This document shows, one piece after another, positions 57,553 through 64,000 of a stretch of DNA of 64,000 bases (the stretch's first letter is position 1; every line of letters begins with the position of its first letter). The notes below the pieces were generated by a model that worked only from the letters and a program-made list of their open reading frames with translations, did no database searches and was not told the origin of the DNA. The translations under genes were made by a program, and so were the position numbers. Origin of the DNA: Mycolicibacterium setense (GTDB lineage: Bacteria > Actinomycetota > Actinomycetes > Mycobacteriales > Mycobacteriaceae); the NCBI RefSeq assembly GCF_000805385.1, contig NZ_JTJW01000010.1, forward strand, positions 62,001-126,000, read 5' to 3'.

Positions 57553-58767
57553 ATGGAGGACGTCTGGATTCTCGGCGGCTATCAGAGCGATTTCGCGCGC
57601 AATCTCACTCGTGAGCATGTCGACTTCGCCGGCCTCACCCGCGAGGTCGTCGACCGCACGTTGGACAACGCCGGCGTCGACGCCGCCGGCATCGGCGTCG
57701 TGCATGTCGCAAACGCCTTCGGTGAACTGTTCGCCGGCCAGGCCCACCTCGGTGCCATGCCGGCCACGGTGCATCCCGACCTGTGGGGCACCCCCGCTTC
57801 CCGGCATGAGGCCGCATGCGCGTCGGGCAGCATCGCGATCCTGGCGGCCGTCGCCGACCTGCGCTCAGGCGCGTACGGCAGTGCCCTGGTCATCGGAGTG
57901 GAGCTGGAGAAGACAGTGCCCGGCGATACCGCGGCGGCCCACCTGGGCACCGCTGCCTGGACCGGCTATGAAGCCGACGGCACCAGGTTCGTCTGGCCGT
58001 CGATGTTCTCCGACGTCGCCGACGAGTACGACCGGCGCTACGGCCTGGACGCCGAGCATCTGCGTGCCATCGCCGCGCTGAACTTTCGCAACGCCCGGGC
58101 CAACCCGAACGCCCAGACCCGGGGCTGGACGGTGCCCGACCCGATAGAGGATGACGATGCGACCAATCCGTTGGTGGAAGGCCGGCTGCGCCGCTTCGAC
58201 TGCAGCCAGATGACGGACGGCGGAGCGGGGCTGGTGCTGGTCAGCGACAGCTTTCTGCGCGCGCATCCACACGCCCGGCCGATCGCCCGCATCGACGGCT
58301 GGGGCCACCGCACCGTCGGCCTCGGTCTGCGCCAGAAACTTGACCACAGCGCCGATGATCCCTATCTGCTGCCACATGTCCGTGACGCGGTGCTCGATGC
58401 CTTCTACCGGGCCCAGGTGGCTCTCGATGACGTCGACGGGTTCGAGGTCCACGACTGCTTCACCCCCAGCGAGTACCTCGCCATCGACCACATCGGGCTG
58501 ACCGGTCCCGGCGAATCCTGGAAGGCCATCGAGAACGGCGAGATCGAGATCGGGGGCCGGCTGCCGATCAATCCCAGCGGCGGCCTCATCGGTGGCGGCC
58601 ACCCGGTCGGTGCCTCCGGAGTGCGGATGCTGCTCGACGCCGCCAAACAGGTCAGCGCCGACGCGGGGGCGTATCAGATCGAGAACGCAAAGACCTTCGG
58701 CACCTTGAACTTCGGCGGCAGCACCTCAACCACTGTCAGCTTCGTCGTCACGGCAGGCAAGGAGTAG
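57553..58767 (+). CDS. thiolase family protein (acetyl-CoA acetyltransferase / SCP-x type)
   Basis: From the ATG at 57553 this is a 404-residue condensing-enzyme fold protein. The nucleophilic Cys is in HEAACASGSIAI. The C-terminal catalytic motifs are the HDCFTPSEY block and GGGHPVGASGVRM. It most resembles the degradative lipid-transfer thiolases in mycobacteria. It overlaps nothing and is followed 2 bp later by the carotenoid oxygenase gene, so they form one operon. The acyl chain cleaved is unknown. Confidence 0.87.
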   Translation: MEDVWILGGYQSDFARNLTREHVDFAGLTREVVDRTLDNAGVDAAGIGVVHVANAFGELFAGQAHLGAMPATVHPDLWGTPASRHEAACASGSIAILAAVADLRSGAYGSALVIGVELEKTVPGDTAAAHLGTAAWTGYEADGTRFVWPSMFSDVADEYDRRYGLDAEHLRAIAALNFRNARANPNAQTRGWTVPDPIEDDDATNPLVEGRLRRFDCSQMTDGGAGLVLVSDSFLRAHPHARPIARIDGWGHRTVGLGLRQKLDHSADDPYLLPHVRDAVLDAFYRAQVALDDVDGFEVHDCFTPSEYLAIDHIGLTGPGESWKAIENGEIEIGGRLPINPSGGLIGGGHPVGASGVRMLLDAAKQVSADAGAYQIENAKTFGTLNFGGSTSTTVSFVVTAGKE

Positions 58768-58769
58768 GC

Positions 58770-60221
58770 ATGCACACCGAGATCGTGACCAAATTCCTGT
58801 CCACCCTGCCCGAGGATGACACCCACCCCTACCGCACCGGGGCGTGGCGTCCGCAGACCACTGAATTCGACGCGGATGACCTACGGGTCGTCGACGGTGA
58901 GATCCCTTCCGACCTCGACGGCGTCTACCTGCGCAACACCGAGAACCCGCTGCATCCGGCGTTGCAGACCTACCATCCCTTCGACGGGGACGGAATGTTG
59001 CACATCGTCGGCTTCCGCGACGGAAAAGCGTTCTACCGCAACAGGTTCATCCGCACCGACGGCTTCCTGGCGGAGAACGAGGCGGGCGGGCCGCTGTGGC
59101 CCGGTATCGCCGAGCCCGTCGAACTGGCCCGGCGCGACCACGGCTGGGGCGCCCGCACGCTGATGAAGGACGCCTCGAGCACCGACGTGACGGTGCATCG
59201 TGGCGTAGCGCTGACCAGCTTCTACCAGTGCGGCGACCTCTACCGCGTCGACCCCTACACCGGAGACACGCTGGGCAAGCAGGATTGGGGTGGAGCCTTC
59301 CCCACCGCTTGGGGCGTATCGGCGCACCCCAAGGCCGACGACGCCACCGGTGAACTGCTGTTCTTCAATTACGGCAAGCAGGCGCCCTACATGCACTACG
59401 GCGTGGTGGACGCCGACAACCGGCTGGTGCACTACATCGACGTAGAACTGCCCGGACCGCGGCTGCCCCACGACATGGCATTCACCGAAAACTACGTGAT
59501 TCTCAACGACTTTCCGCTGTTCTGGGACGCCGAGTTCCTGAAGAACAATGTGCACCTGCCAAAGTTGCACCGCGACATGCCGTCCCGGTTCGCGGTCCTC
59601 CCCCGACGCGGCACGGCCGCCGACGTCAAGTGGTTCGAGGCCGATCCCACCTACGTGCTGCACTTCACCAACGCCTTCGAGGACGGCGACGAGATCGTGC
59701 TCGACGGATTCTTCCAGGGCAACGCGGCACCCGCACTGGCGCTCGACAAGATGCAGACCAGGCTGCACCGCTGGCGGTTCAACCTCGTCACCGGGCAGAC
59801 CCGGGAGGAGCAATTGTCGGACAGCATCACCGAATTCGGCATGATCAACTCCCGCCACGCCGGACGCGACTACCGCTACGCCTATGCCGCCACGGGCAAG
59901 CCGGGCTGGTTCCTGTTCGATGGATTGGTCCGCCACGACCTGCACACCGGTTCCGAACAACGCTATGCCTTCGAGGACGGGGTGTACGGCAGCGAGACGG
60001 CCATGGCCCCGCGAGTGGGCAGCCGCGATGAGGACGACGGCTACCTGGTCACCATCACCACGGACATGAACGACGACGCATCCTATTGCCTCGTGTTCGA
60101 CGCGGCCCGGGTTACTGATGGCCCGGTGTGCAAACTCGCTCTGCCGGAACGTGTTTCCAGCGGCACCCACGCCACCTGGGCGCCGGGCGACGAGCTGCGT
60201 CGTTGGCTGGTGCGTGACTGA
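58770..60221 (+). CDS. carotenoid oxygenase family protein
   Basis: A 483-residue non-heme iron dioxygenase of the seven-bladed propeller type. The four His ligands are readable in VSAHPKADD, LPHDMAFTEN, VLHFTNAFEDG and SSGTHATWAPGD. Carotenoid and stilbene cleavage oxygenases split a C=C bond next to a conjugated system. In the operon with a thiolase, a role in catabolism of an apocarotenoid or aromatic-alkene compound is likely, but carotenoid biosynthesis genes are absent here. Its stop overlaps the next start by eight bases. Confidence 0.9.
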   Translation: MHTEIVTKFLSTLPEDDTHPYRTGAWRPQTTEFDADDLRVVDGEIPSDLDGVYLRNTENPLHPALQTYHPFDGDGMLHIVGFRDGKAFYRNRFIRTDGFLAENEAGGPLWPGIAEPVELARRDHGWGARTLMKDASSTDVTVHRGVALTSFYQCGDLYRVDPYTGDTLGKQDWGGAFPTAWGVSAHPKADDATGELLFFNYGKQAPYMHYGVVDADNRLVHYIDVELPGPRLPHDMAFTENYVILNDFPLFWDAEFLKNNVHLPKLHRDMPSRFAVLPRRGTAADVKWFEADPTYVLHFTNAFEDGDEIVLDGFFQGNAAPALALDKMQTRLHRWRFNLVTGQTREEQLSDSITEFGMINSRHAGRDYRYAYAATGKPGWFLFDGLVRHDLHTGSEQRYAFEDGVYGSETAMAPRVGSRDEDDGYLVTITTDMNDDASYCLVFDAARVTDGPVCKLALPERVSSGTHATWAPGDELRRWLVRD

Positions 60222-61134
60222 CGCAGCACTGCCGGGCGGCGCCACGAACGCCGTCGGGCAGATGCTGGCGCTCGCCGGCGACGAATGGACGTTGCTGGTG
60301 ATGCAACAGGCCCTGCTGGGCGCCACCCGTTACGGGCAGTTCATAACCAGGCTGCCGATCTCCAACTCGGTACTGACGCGCCGCCTGGCTTCTCTCACCG
60401 AAGACGGTCTGCTGCAACGTCACCGCTATCAGGAGCGCCCGCCACGGGACGAATACCTCACCACGCCGCGCGGGCGGGCGCTGTGGCCGGTGCTGGTGTC
60501 GATCTGGGAGTGGGAACGCCACTGGGTTTCCGAGCATCGTGAGTCACTGCCCCGGATGCGTCACCTGGCCTGTGGCGCGGATTTCACGCCGGTTCTGACG
60601 TGCGGAGAGTGCGGGGCGCCAACCACTTCCGGTGAGGTGACCGCCGCGTGGGGACCCAGTGGCGGGTGGCGGCGATCGCTGCCCGCGGTGAAGACCCGGC
60701 GACGCTCCGAGGATGATCGGCGCGATTCCCCGTCCGGTCTGTTCCCCCAGACCATGAGCGTGCTGGGAAACCGGTGGGCGTTCGCCATCCTGGTGGCAGC
60801 GTTCACCGGCACCAGCCGGTTCTCCGAGTTCCAACGGGTGCTGGCCGCTCCGCCGGCATCGATCGCCGACCGCCTCCAGACGTTCCGGGACAACGGAATT
60901 CTCTCCACCTCCGACGGCGGCCCCGAATACCGGCTGACGTCGAAAGGGTCCGCATTCCTACCCGTGCTGGTGACGGCACTGGCCTGGGCGCAGCGGTCGT
61001 TCCCGGCCGTCGAAGGCCCCGCCGTGATCCTCACGCACAACGGTCCCGGGCACGCCTTCTCCCCGGTGCTCAGGTGCGATGGTTGCGGAGATCGGCTCAC
61101 CGGCGCGACGGTGTCCGCCGTCGAATCGCCATGA
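60214..61134 (+). CDS. tandem HxlR-type winged-helix regulator
   Basis: From the GTG at 60214 this is a 306-residue protein with two HxlR/winged-helix domains, at about residues 15-105 (WTLLVMQQALLGATRYGQFITRLPISNSVLTRRLASLTEDGLLQR) and 185-270 (WAFAILVAAFTGTSRFSEFQRVLAAPPASIADRLQTFRDNGIL). A CxxC element follows each domain (LTCGECGAP and LRCDGCGDR). HxlR proteins usually have one domain and dimerise; this one fuses both. Overlap with the oxygenase stop suggests it regulates its own operon. It converges with the Cmx-type efflux gene, overlapping by 38 bases. Confidence 0.85.
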   Translation: MTDAALPGGATNAVGQMLALAGDEWTLLVMQQALLGATRYGQFITRLPISNSVLTRRLASLTEDGLLQRHRYQERPPRDEYLTTPRGRALWPVLVSIWEWERHWVSEHRESLPRMRHLACGADFTPVLTCGECGAPTTSGEVTAAWGPSGGWRRSLPAVKTRRRSEDDRRDSPSGLFPQTMSVLGNRWAFAILVAAFTGTSRFSEFQRVLAAPPASIADRLQTFRDNGILSTSDGGPEYRLTSKGSAFLPVLVTALAWAQRSFPAVEGPAVILTHNGPGHAFSPVLRCDGCGDRLTGATVSAVESP

Positions 61135-62269
61135 CCAGTGCCGCCGACAGTGCGAGTGCGGTCAGGGCAACGGTGGTCCACACGGGGCCGAGGTTTCCCA
61201 CCCTGGCGCCCAGCGAGGCTGCGGCCAACGCCGGACCACAGGTGGCCCCGATGTTGAGCGCCGCCGTCGCATACGAGCCACCCATCGTCGGGGCGCCGGA
61301 CGCCGCGTACAGAACGCGGGCAATGAGTGTGCTCCCGACGGCGAAGGCCGAGACTCCCTGGAGAAAGACCAGGAACAGCAACGGCGCCGGATGAGCCGCC
61401 AAGGCGGCCAACATGATCCAGCCGAGAAGCAACAGCGGGCCGCCCACCGCGATGATCAACCGGGGACGACGGTCCGAGAACCGGCCGGCCACCGTCACGC
61501 CGATGAACGAGCCGCACCCGAAGATCGCCAACGCCACCGGCACCCAAAGCTCTCCCATACCGGCGGTGTCGGTCACGATGGGCGCCAAGAATGTGAAGGT
61601 GGCGAATGTGCCGGCATTGACGAGGGCGGCCAGCAGCATCGTCGATGCCAGGGCCGGTGTCTTGAGTGCAGCCAGCTCGGCACTGAGCGCAGGGGCATCA
61701 CCGACGCGGCTCGAATTCAGTTCCGAGCGACCGCAAATCCCGTGCAGAATGCCGAGAGCGGCGGGAACACAAAGCAACGCGATCGCCCAGAACGTCGCGC
61801 GCCATCCCAACAGCGCACCGAGCATCGCCCCGCCCGGCACGCCCGCGATGGTGGCCGCCGTCGTACCGCCGAGCAGCACCGACAGCGCCCGCCCCTTGCG
61901 ATCCGGCGCGACCAGTGTGGTGGCGGTGCTCAGCGCGACTGCCAGGAATCCCGCATTGGCAAGCGCGGCGATCACCCGGGTGACGAAGAGGACCGAAAAG
62001 GTGGGCATCACCGCACTGATCACGTGACAGAGCCCGAAGATCACCACGCAGCCGAGCAGGCTCGTCCGGGCGGGCCACCGGCGGGCGAGTGCCGCCATGA
62101 CCGGCGCGCCGATGACCATCCCGACGGCGAAAGCCGAGGTGAGTAGGCCGGCAGCGCCGACTGTGACGCCGAGACCGACGGCGATGTCCGGAACCAGTCC
62201 GGCGAGCATGAATTCCGAGGTGCCCATGGCGAAGACCGCCACGGCAAGTAGGTACAGAGCAAGAGGCAT
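61097..62269 (-). CDS. Cmx/CmrA-type chloramphenicol efflux MFS transporter
   Basis: A 390-residue 12-helix drug-H+ antiporter starting MPLALYLLAVAVFAMGTSEFMLAGL, the N-terminus of Cmx/CmrA efflux pumps. Motif A (ARRWPARTSL) and motif C-type glycines (GGTTAATIAGVPGGAMLGALLGW) are present. Cmx-type pumps export chloramphenicol; the substrate here is not proven. The upstream region holds a 21-codon leader ORF with a hairpin. Its 3' end overlaps the HxlR gene by 38 bases. Confidence 0.85.
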   Translation of the reverse strand: MPLALYLLAVAVFAMGTSEFMLAGLVPDIAVGLGVTVGAAGLLTSAFAVGMVIGAPVMAALARRWPARTSLLGCVVIFGLCHVISAVMPTFSVLFVTRVIAALANAGFLAVALSTATTLVAPDRKGRALSVLLGGTTAATIAGVPGGAMLGALLGWRATFWAIALLCVPAALGILHGICGRSELNSSRVGDAPALSAELAALKTPALASTMLLAALVNAGTFATFTFLAPIVTDTAGMGELWVPVALAIFGCGSFIGVTVAGRFSDRRPRLIIAVGGPLLLLGWIMLAALAAHPAPLLFLVFLQGVSAFAVGSTLIARVLYAASGAPTMGGSYATAALNIGATCGPALAAASLGARVGNLGPVWTTVALTALALSAALVMAIRRRTPSRR

Positions 62270-62351
62270 CGAGGACTCCGAGGCAAGAGAACGGACAGGA
62301 GACGTCTCGTCACCACGGCCAGCACCCGACCGGCGCGAAAGAACCGAAGAG

Positions 62352-62417
62352 TCAGTGATTCAGGGGGCTGACGGTGTGACCGAAAGCCCCCAACTCGTGC
62401 GCCTCAGGGCTCGACAT
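62352..62417 (-). CDS. 21-residue leader peptide ORF upstream of the efflux gene
   Basis: On the minus strand an ATG at 62417 opens MSSPEAHELGAFGHTVSPLNH and a stop. A GGGGGCT...AGCCCCC hairpin (62363-62391) with an inner GGT/ACC pair lies within the ORF. The Cmx-type gene starts 83 bases after the leader stop. Ribosome stalling in leaders is known to control antibiotic-resistance genes by attenuation. No clear ribosome-binding site is seen for this ORF. Confidence 0.5.
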   Translation of the reverse strand: MSSPEAHELGAFGHTVSPLNH

Positions 62418-62700
62418 GCCGCCACCCTACTCAATGCCCGGGACGGGCGCGCAACCGAATTTACTTCGCGGCGCTCACTGTGAGCCTCTAAAAAGAGGTT
62501 GCTGACGTCGGTGCCGACCCGAGCCGGCGACTGTCAGGCGCACACGCGGGGACAGGTCTGTCCGGGGATGGAGAGCGGGGGCCGAATTCGTACGGCGCGA
62601 CGGCCGCCGTCACACCATGGCCATCGCGCCGGCGTACCGGCCACACCCGATTCCAGGAAGTTGACATGCACAAACCAGTCGAAAACACACCAAAAATATT

Positions 62701-62727
62701 CTGGCACTCTCCTACGTCGAGTGCTAA
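62701..62727 (+). promoter_or_regulatory. CIRCE element (HrcA operator) upstream of hsp20
   Basis: CTGGCACTC-N9-GAGTGCTAA matches the CIRCE consensus TTAGCACTC-N9-GAGTGCTAA at 16 of 18 arm positions. The spacer is exactly nine bases. It lies about 73 bp before the hsp20 start, overlapping a TAATAT -10-like element. Confidence 0.8.
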
Positions 62728-62799
62728 TATCGGCGTTGCACAGTGATTGGCTGCCTGCCAGGGTGGCGGGCTCTGAGACGTTACGGGAGGTGAATTGCT

Positions 62800-63252
62800 G
62801 TGCTTCGTTTTGATCCGTTCAGCGACCTTGATGTGTTGACCAGGAGTTTGCTGACAGGTGATTCAGGGTCAACACGTACACCCAGGTTCATGCCCATGGA
62901 CCTCTGCAAGATCGGGGACCACTACGTCCTGACGGCCGACCTTCCGGGCGTCGATCCGGGCTCGGTGGACGTCAATGTGGACAACGGCACCCTCACCATC
63001 TCGGCGCATCGGACCGCCCGTTCCGAGGAATCCGCCCAATGGCTGACCAATGAGCGGTTCTTCGGCAACTTCCGACGCCAGCTGTCGCTCGGCGAGGGGA
63101 TCGAGACGTCGGCGATCTCAGCCACGTATGAAAACGGTGTCCTCACCGTGACGATCCCGATGGCCGAACGTGCCCGGCCCCGCAAGATCGAGGTGGCCCA
63201 TGGCGCCGACCGCAAGTCGATCGAAACCACCACTGTCGACGCGGACAGTTGA
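62800..63252 (+). CDS. Hsp20/alpha-crystallin family small heat-shock protein
   Basis: A 150-residue protein with GTG start and GGGAGG nine bases upstream. The alpha-crystallin domain runs from about residue 35 to 130 (YVLTADLPGVDPGSVDVNVDNGTLTISAHR, and ENGVLTVTIPMAE) with the conserved NGVLTV strand and FRRQLSLGEGI. It prevents aggregation of denatured proteins as an oligomeric holdase. The CIRCE element suggests HrcA control, as for groEL. Its 3' end is overlapped by the opposite GNAT frame. Confidence 0.92.
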   Translation: MLRFDPFSDLDVLTRSLLTGDSGSTRTPRFMPMDLCKIGDHYVLTADLPGVDPGSVDVNVDNGTLTISAHRTARSEESAQWLTNERFFGNFRRQLSLGEGIETSAISATYENGVLTVTIPMAERARPRKIEVAHGADRKSIETTTVDADS

Positions 63253-63850
63253 TCCCGCCGCGGCGGTCCAGCCTGAACTTCAGGTTGGACCGCACCGCGG
63301 GCCATTCGATGTCCAAGATCGAGTAGACGACGGTGTCACGGCGCGAGCCGTCAGGCGACAATTGATGGCTGCGCAGCACCCCGTCGAGCTTGGCTCCGAG
63401 CCGTTCGATCGCCGCCCGGCTGGTGAAGTTGAAGAAGTGCGTGCGGAATTCCACTGCCACACAATTCAACTCGTCGAAGGCATGGCCGAGCATGAGTAGT
63501 TTGGTCTCGGCGTTGACGCCCGTGCGGCGCGCTGCAGCGGTGTACCACGTGTGCCCGATCTCCAGCCGCCGGTTGGGGCCGTCGACGTGCAGGTAGCTCG
63601 ACGAACCCACCAGCTTGCCGTCGAGGTCGCGCACCACGAAGGTCACGCCGTGGTCGGAAGCTCGCAACTCGAACATGCGCTGCACCCACTCGGCGGCACC
63701 GCCACGTTGCGGCGTCATCGTGTACCAGAGCGAGCCCAGCTCACCGTCGGCCGCGGCAGCGTCGATCTCGGGAACATGCTCAGAGGTCAACGGCTCCAGC
63801 GTCACCCAGCGTTGCCCGGTCAACTCCACCGGAGACACGAACTCGCTCAC
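63143..63850 (-). CDS. GNAT family N-acetyltransferase (RimJ/RimL-like), extended C-terminus
   Basis: A 235-residue protein starting at a GTG preceded by AAGGAG. The acetyltransferase fold is visible: ELTGQRWVTLEPLTSEHVPEID, SSSYLHVDGPNRRLEIGHTWYTAAARRTGVNAETKLLMLGHAFDEL with the acetyl-CoA pyrophosphate region, and FFNFTSRAAIERLGAKLDGVLRSH. It would normally end near residue 190 (after SILDIEWPAVRSNLKFRL). Here the frame runs on about 45 Arg/Cys-rich residues antisense to hsp20. The extension may follow loss of the usual stop codon. Confidence 0.8.
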   Translation of the reverse strand: MSEFVSPVELTGQRWVTLEPLTSEHVPEIDAAAADGELGSLWYTMTPQRGGAAEWVQRMFELRASDHGVTFVVRDLDGKLVGSSSYLHVDGPNRRLEIGHTWYTAAARRTGVNAETKLLMLGHAFDELNCVAVEFRTHFFNFTSRAAIERLGAKLDGVLRSHQLSPDGSRRDTVVYSILDIEWPAVRSNLKFRLDRRGGINCPRRQWWFRSTCGRRHGPPRSCGAGHVRPSGSSR

Positions 63851-63854
63851 CGCT

Positions 63855-63884
63855 TCACTCCTTGCTCTTCGCGCAAGCGCTCAT
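63855..63884 (-). CDS. nine-codon ORF 2 (MSACAKSKE)
   Basis: ATG at 63884 encodes MSACAKSKE then stop, four bases before the GNAT start. The DNA repeats the ORF 1 sequence with 24 identical bases. Translation is unproven; it may be a leader peptide for the acetyltransferase. Confidence 0.35.
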   Translation of the reverse strand: MSACAKSKE

Positions 63885-63917
63885 CTTCACCCGTTGCTCT
63901 TCGCGCAAGCGCTCATC
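63862..63917 (-). repeat. 24-bp direct repeat, two copies, 32-bp period
   Basis: The identical 24-base copies at 63862-63885 and 63894-63917 (in plus-strand sense both begin TTGCTCTTCGCGCAAGCGCT) make a tandem pair between the membrane-protein gene end and the GNAT start. Confidence 0.85.
63887..63916 (-). CDS. nine-codon ORF 1 (MSACAKSNG)
   Basis: An ATG at 63916 overlaps the stop of the preceding gene as ATGA and encodes MSACAKSNG then stop. Together with the next ORF it is one of two near-identical short frames ahead of the acetyltransferase. Translation is unproven. Confidence 0.35.
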   Translation of the reverse strand: MSACAKSNG

Positions 63918-64000
63918 GGGTCCCAAACGTCGACACCAACGACCACACCGAACACAACCCCGCCAGTACAGCCATCGCGCCACCGACATAGAGCCCGTAA
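63913..64000 (-). CDS. membrane protein, C-terminal end only (5' partial)
   Basis: On the minus strand a frame enters from the right edge and reads YGLYVGGAMAVLAG, LCSVWSLVSTFGTR, then a stop. This is a single hydrophobic helix with a basic end, typical of the last membrane segment of a transporter or small membrane protein. The stop overlaps the ATG of the short ORF, ATGA. The family cannot be judged from 28 residues. Confidence 0.5.
   Translation of the reverse strand, partial: YGLYVGGAMAVLAGLCSVWSLVSTFGTR

Larger units (their letters stand above)
62270..62799. other. 530-bp region with leader ORF, hairpins and CIRCE
   Basis: This divergent gap separates the Cmx-type gene from hsp20. The left part holds the leader ORF and a nested hairpin (62363-62391). 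The middle has GCTCACTGTGAGC (62474-62486), a 13-bp palindrome, and CCTCT-AAAA-AGAGG (62486-62499). The right part has TTGACA at 62661 and the CIRCE element at 62701. I see no larger gene. Confidence 0.6.

Noticed and set aside
58881..60326. 481-codon open frame on the minus strand
   Set aside because: Antisense to the carotenoid oxygenase gene, which has all four iron ligands in its own frame.

Overview
The window looks like chromosome from a fast-growing or environmental mycobacterium (Mycolicibacterium type). The evidence is high-GC coding on both strands with frequent GTG starts, an MmpS/MmpL pair, a mycobacterial Emb arabinosyltransferase, a cutinase, F420-type luciferase-like oxidoreductases, a mycofactocin-type SDR, and mycobacterial NHEJ genes (uvrD1, ligD, ku). 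From memory, uvrD1, chorismate mutase, pgi, an SDR, an Fpg-like glycosylase, an LLM oxidoreductase, ligD, ku, an SDR/DapB-like pair and mntH follow the order of the M. tuberculosis Rv0924c-Rv0949 region, reversed and with many inserted genes. I could not check this by alignment. I see no insertion sequence, prophage or CRISPR array.

Layout. 1-5.6 kb: the tail of a flavoprotein/ferredoxin pair, two membrane proteins, uvrD1 and chorismate mutase. 5.6-16.5 kb: acyltransferase, succinate-semialdehyde dehydrogenase, pgi, a collagen-like secreted protein, a 560-bp gene-free stretch built around a large imperfect palindrome, SDR, DNA glycosylase, FUSC transporter, holin-like protein and cobF. 16.5-25.7 kb: a diiron oxygenase with an operator-like palindrome, two MFS transporters, an LLM oxidoreductase behind a KstR-type box, small acidic and secreted proteins, an acyl-CoA dehydrogenase, a VOC protein and RNase HI. 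25.7-33.7 kb: ligD and ku separated by cutinase, sugar kinase, a MocR regulator and a flavin-binding protein. 33.8-39.5 kb: a second KstR-type box ahead of an SDR/reductase operon, three tandem small secreted relatives, mntH, a gamma-glutamylcyclotransferase and a GCS2 ligase. 39.5-46.4 kb: LLM oxidoreductase, hchA, and an mmpS-mmpL-membrane-protein operon opposite a MarR regulator.

46.5-64 kb is the more accessory-looking part. It has a membrane-anchored protein with Gly-Tyr/Trp pentapeptide repeats, an Emb-family arabinosyltransferase with no other emb gene beside it, a divergent TetR gene and tRNA-Arg(CCU). Next come an unrecognised soluble-protein/membrane-protein pair and a divergent rhodanese-lipoprotein/DUF1326 pair that share two copies of a CsoR/CstR-like operator. 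A mycofactocin-type SDR follows, then a thiolase-carotenoid oxygenase-tandem HxlR operon facing a Cmx-type efflux pump with a 21-codon leader ORF. The window ends with an Hsp20 gene behind a CIRCE element, an acetyltransferase preceded by two near-identical nine-codon ORFs, and the tail of a membrane-protein gene.

The main functional links I infer are: UvrD1, LigD and Ku in double-strand-break repair; GGCT with GCS2 in gamma-glutamyl chemistry; MocR with a PNPOx-fold protein in B6 metabolism; MarR controlling mmpS/mmpL; and sulfane-sulfur or thiophilic-metal sensing controlling rhodanese and DUF1326. Starts were chosen from Shine-Dalgarno placement, family N-termini and signal peptides.
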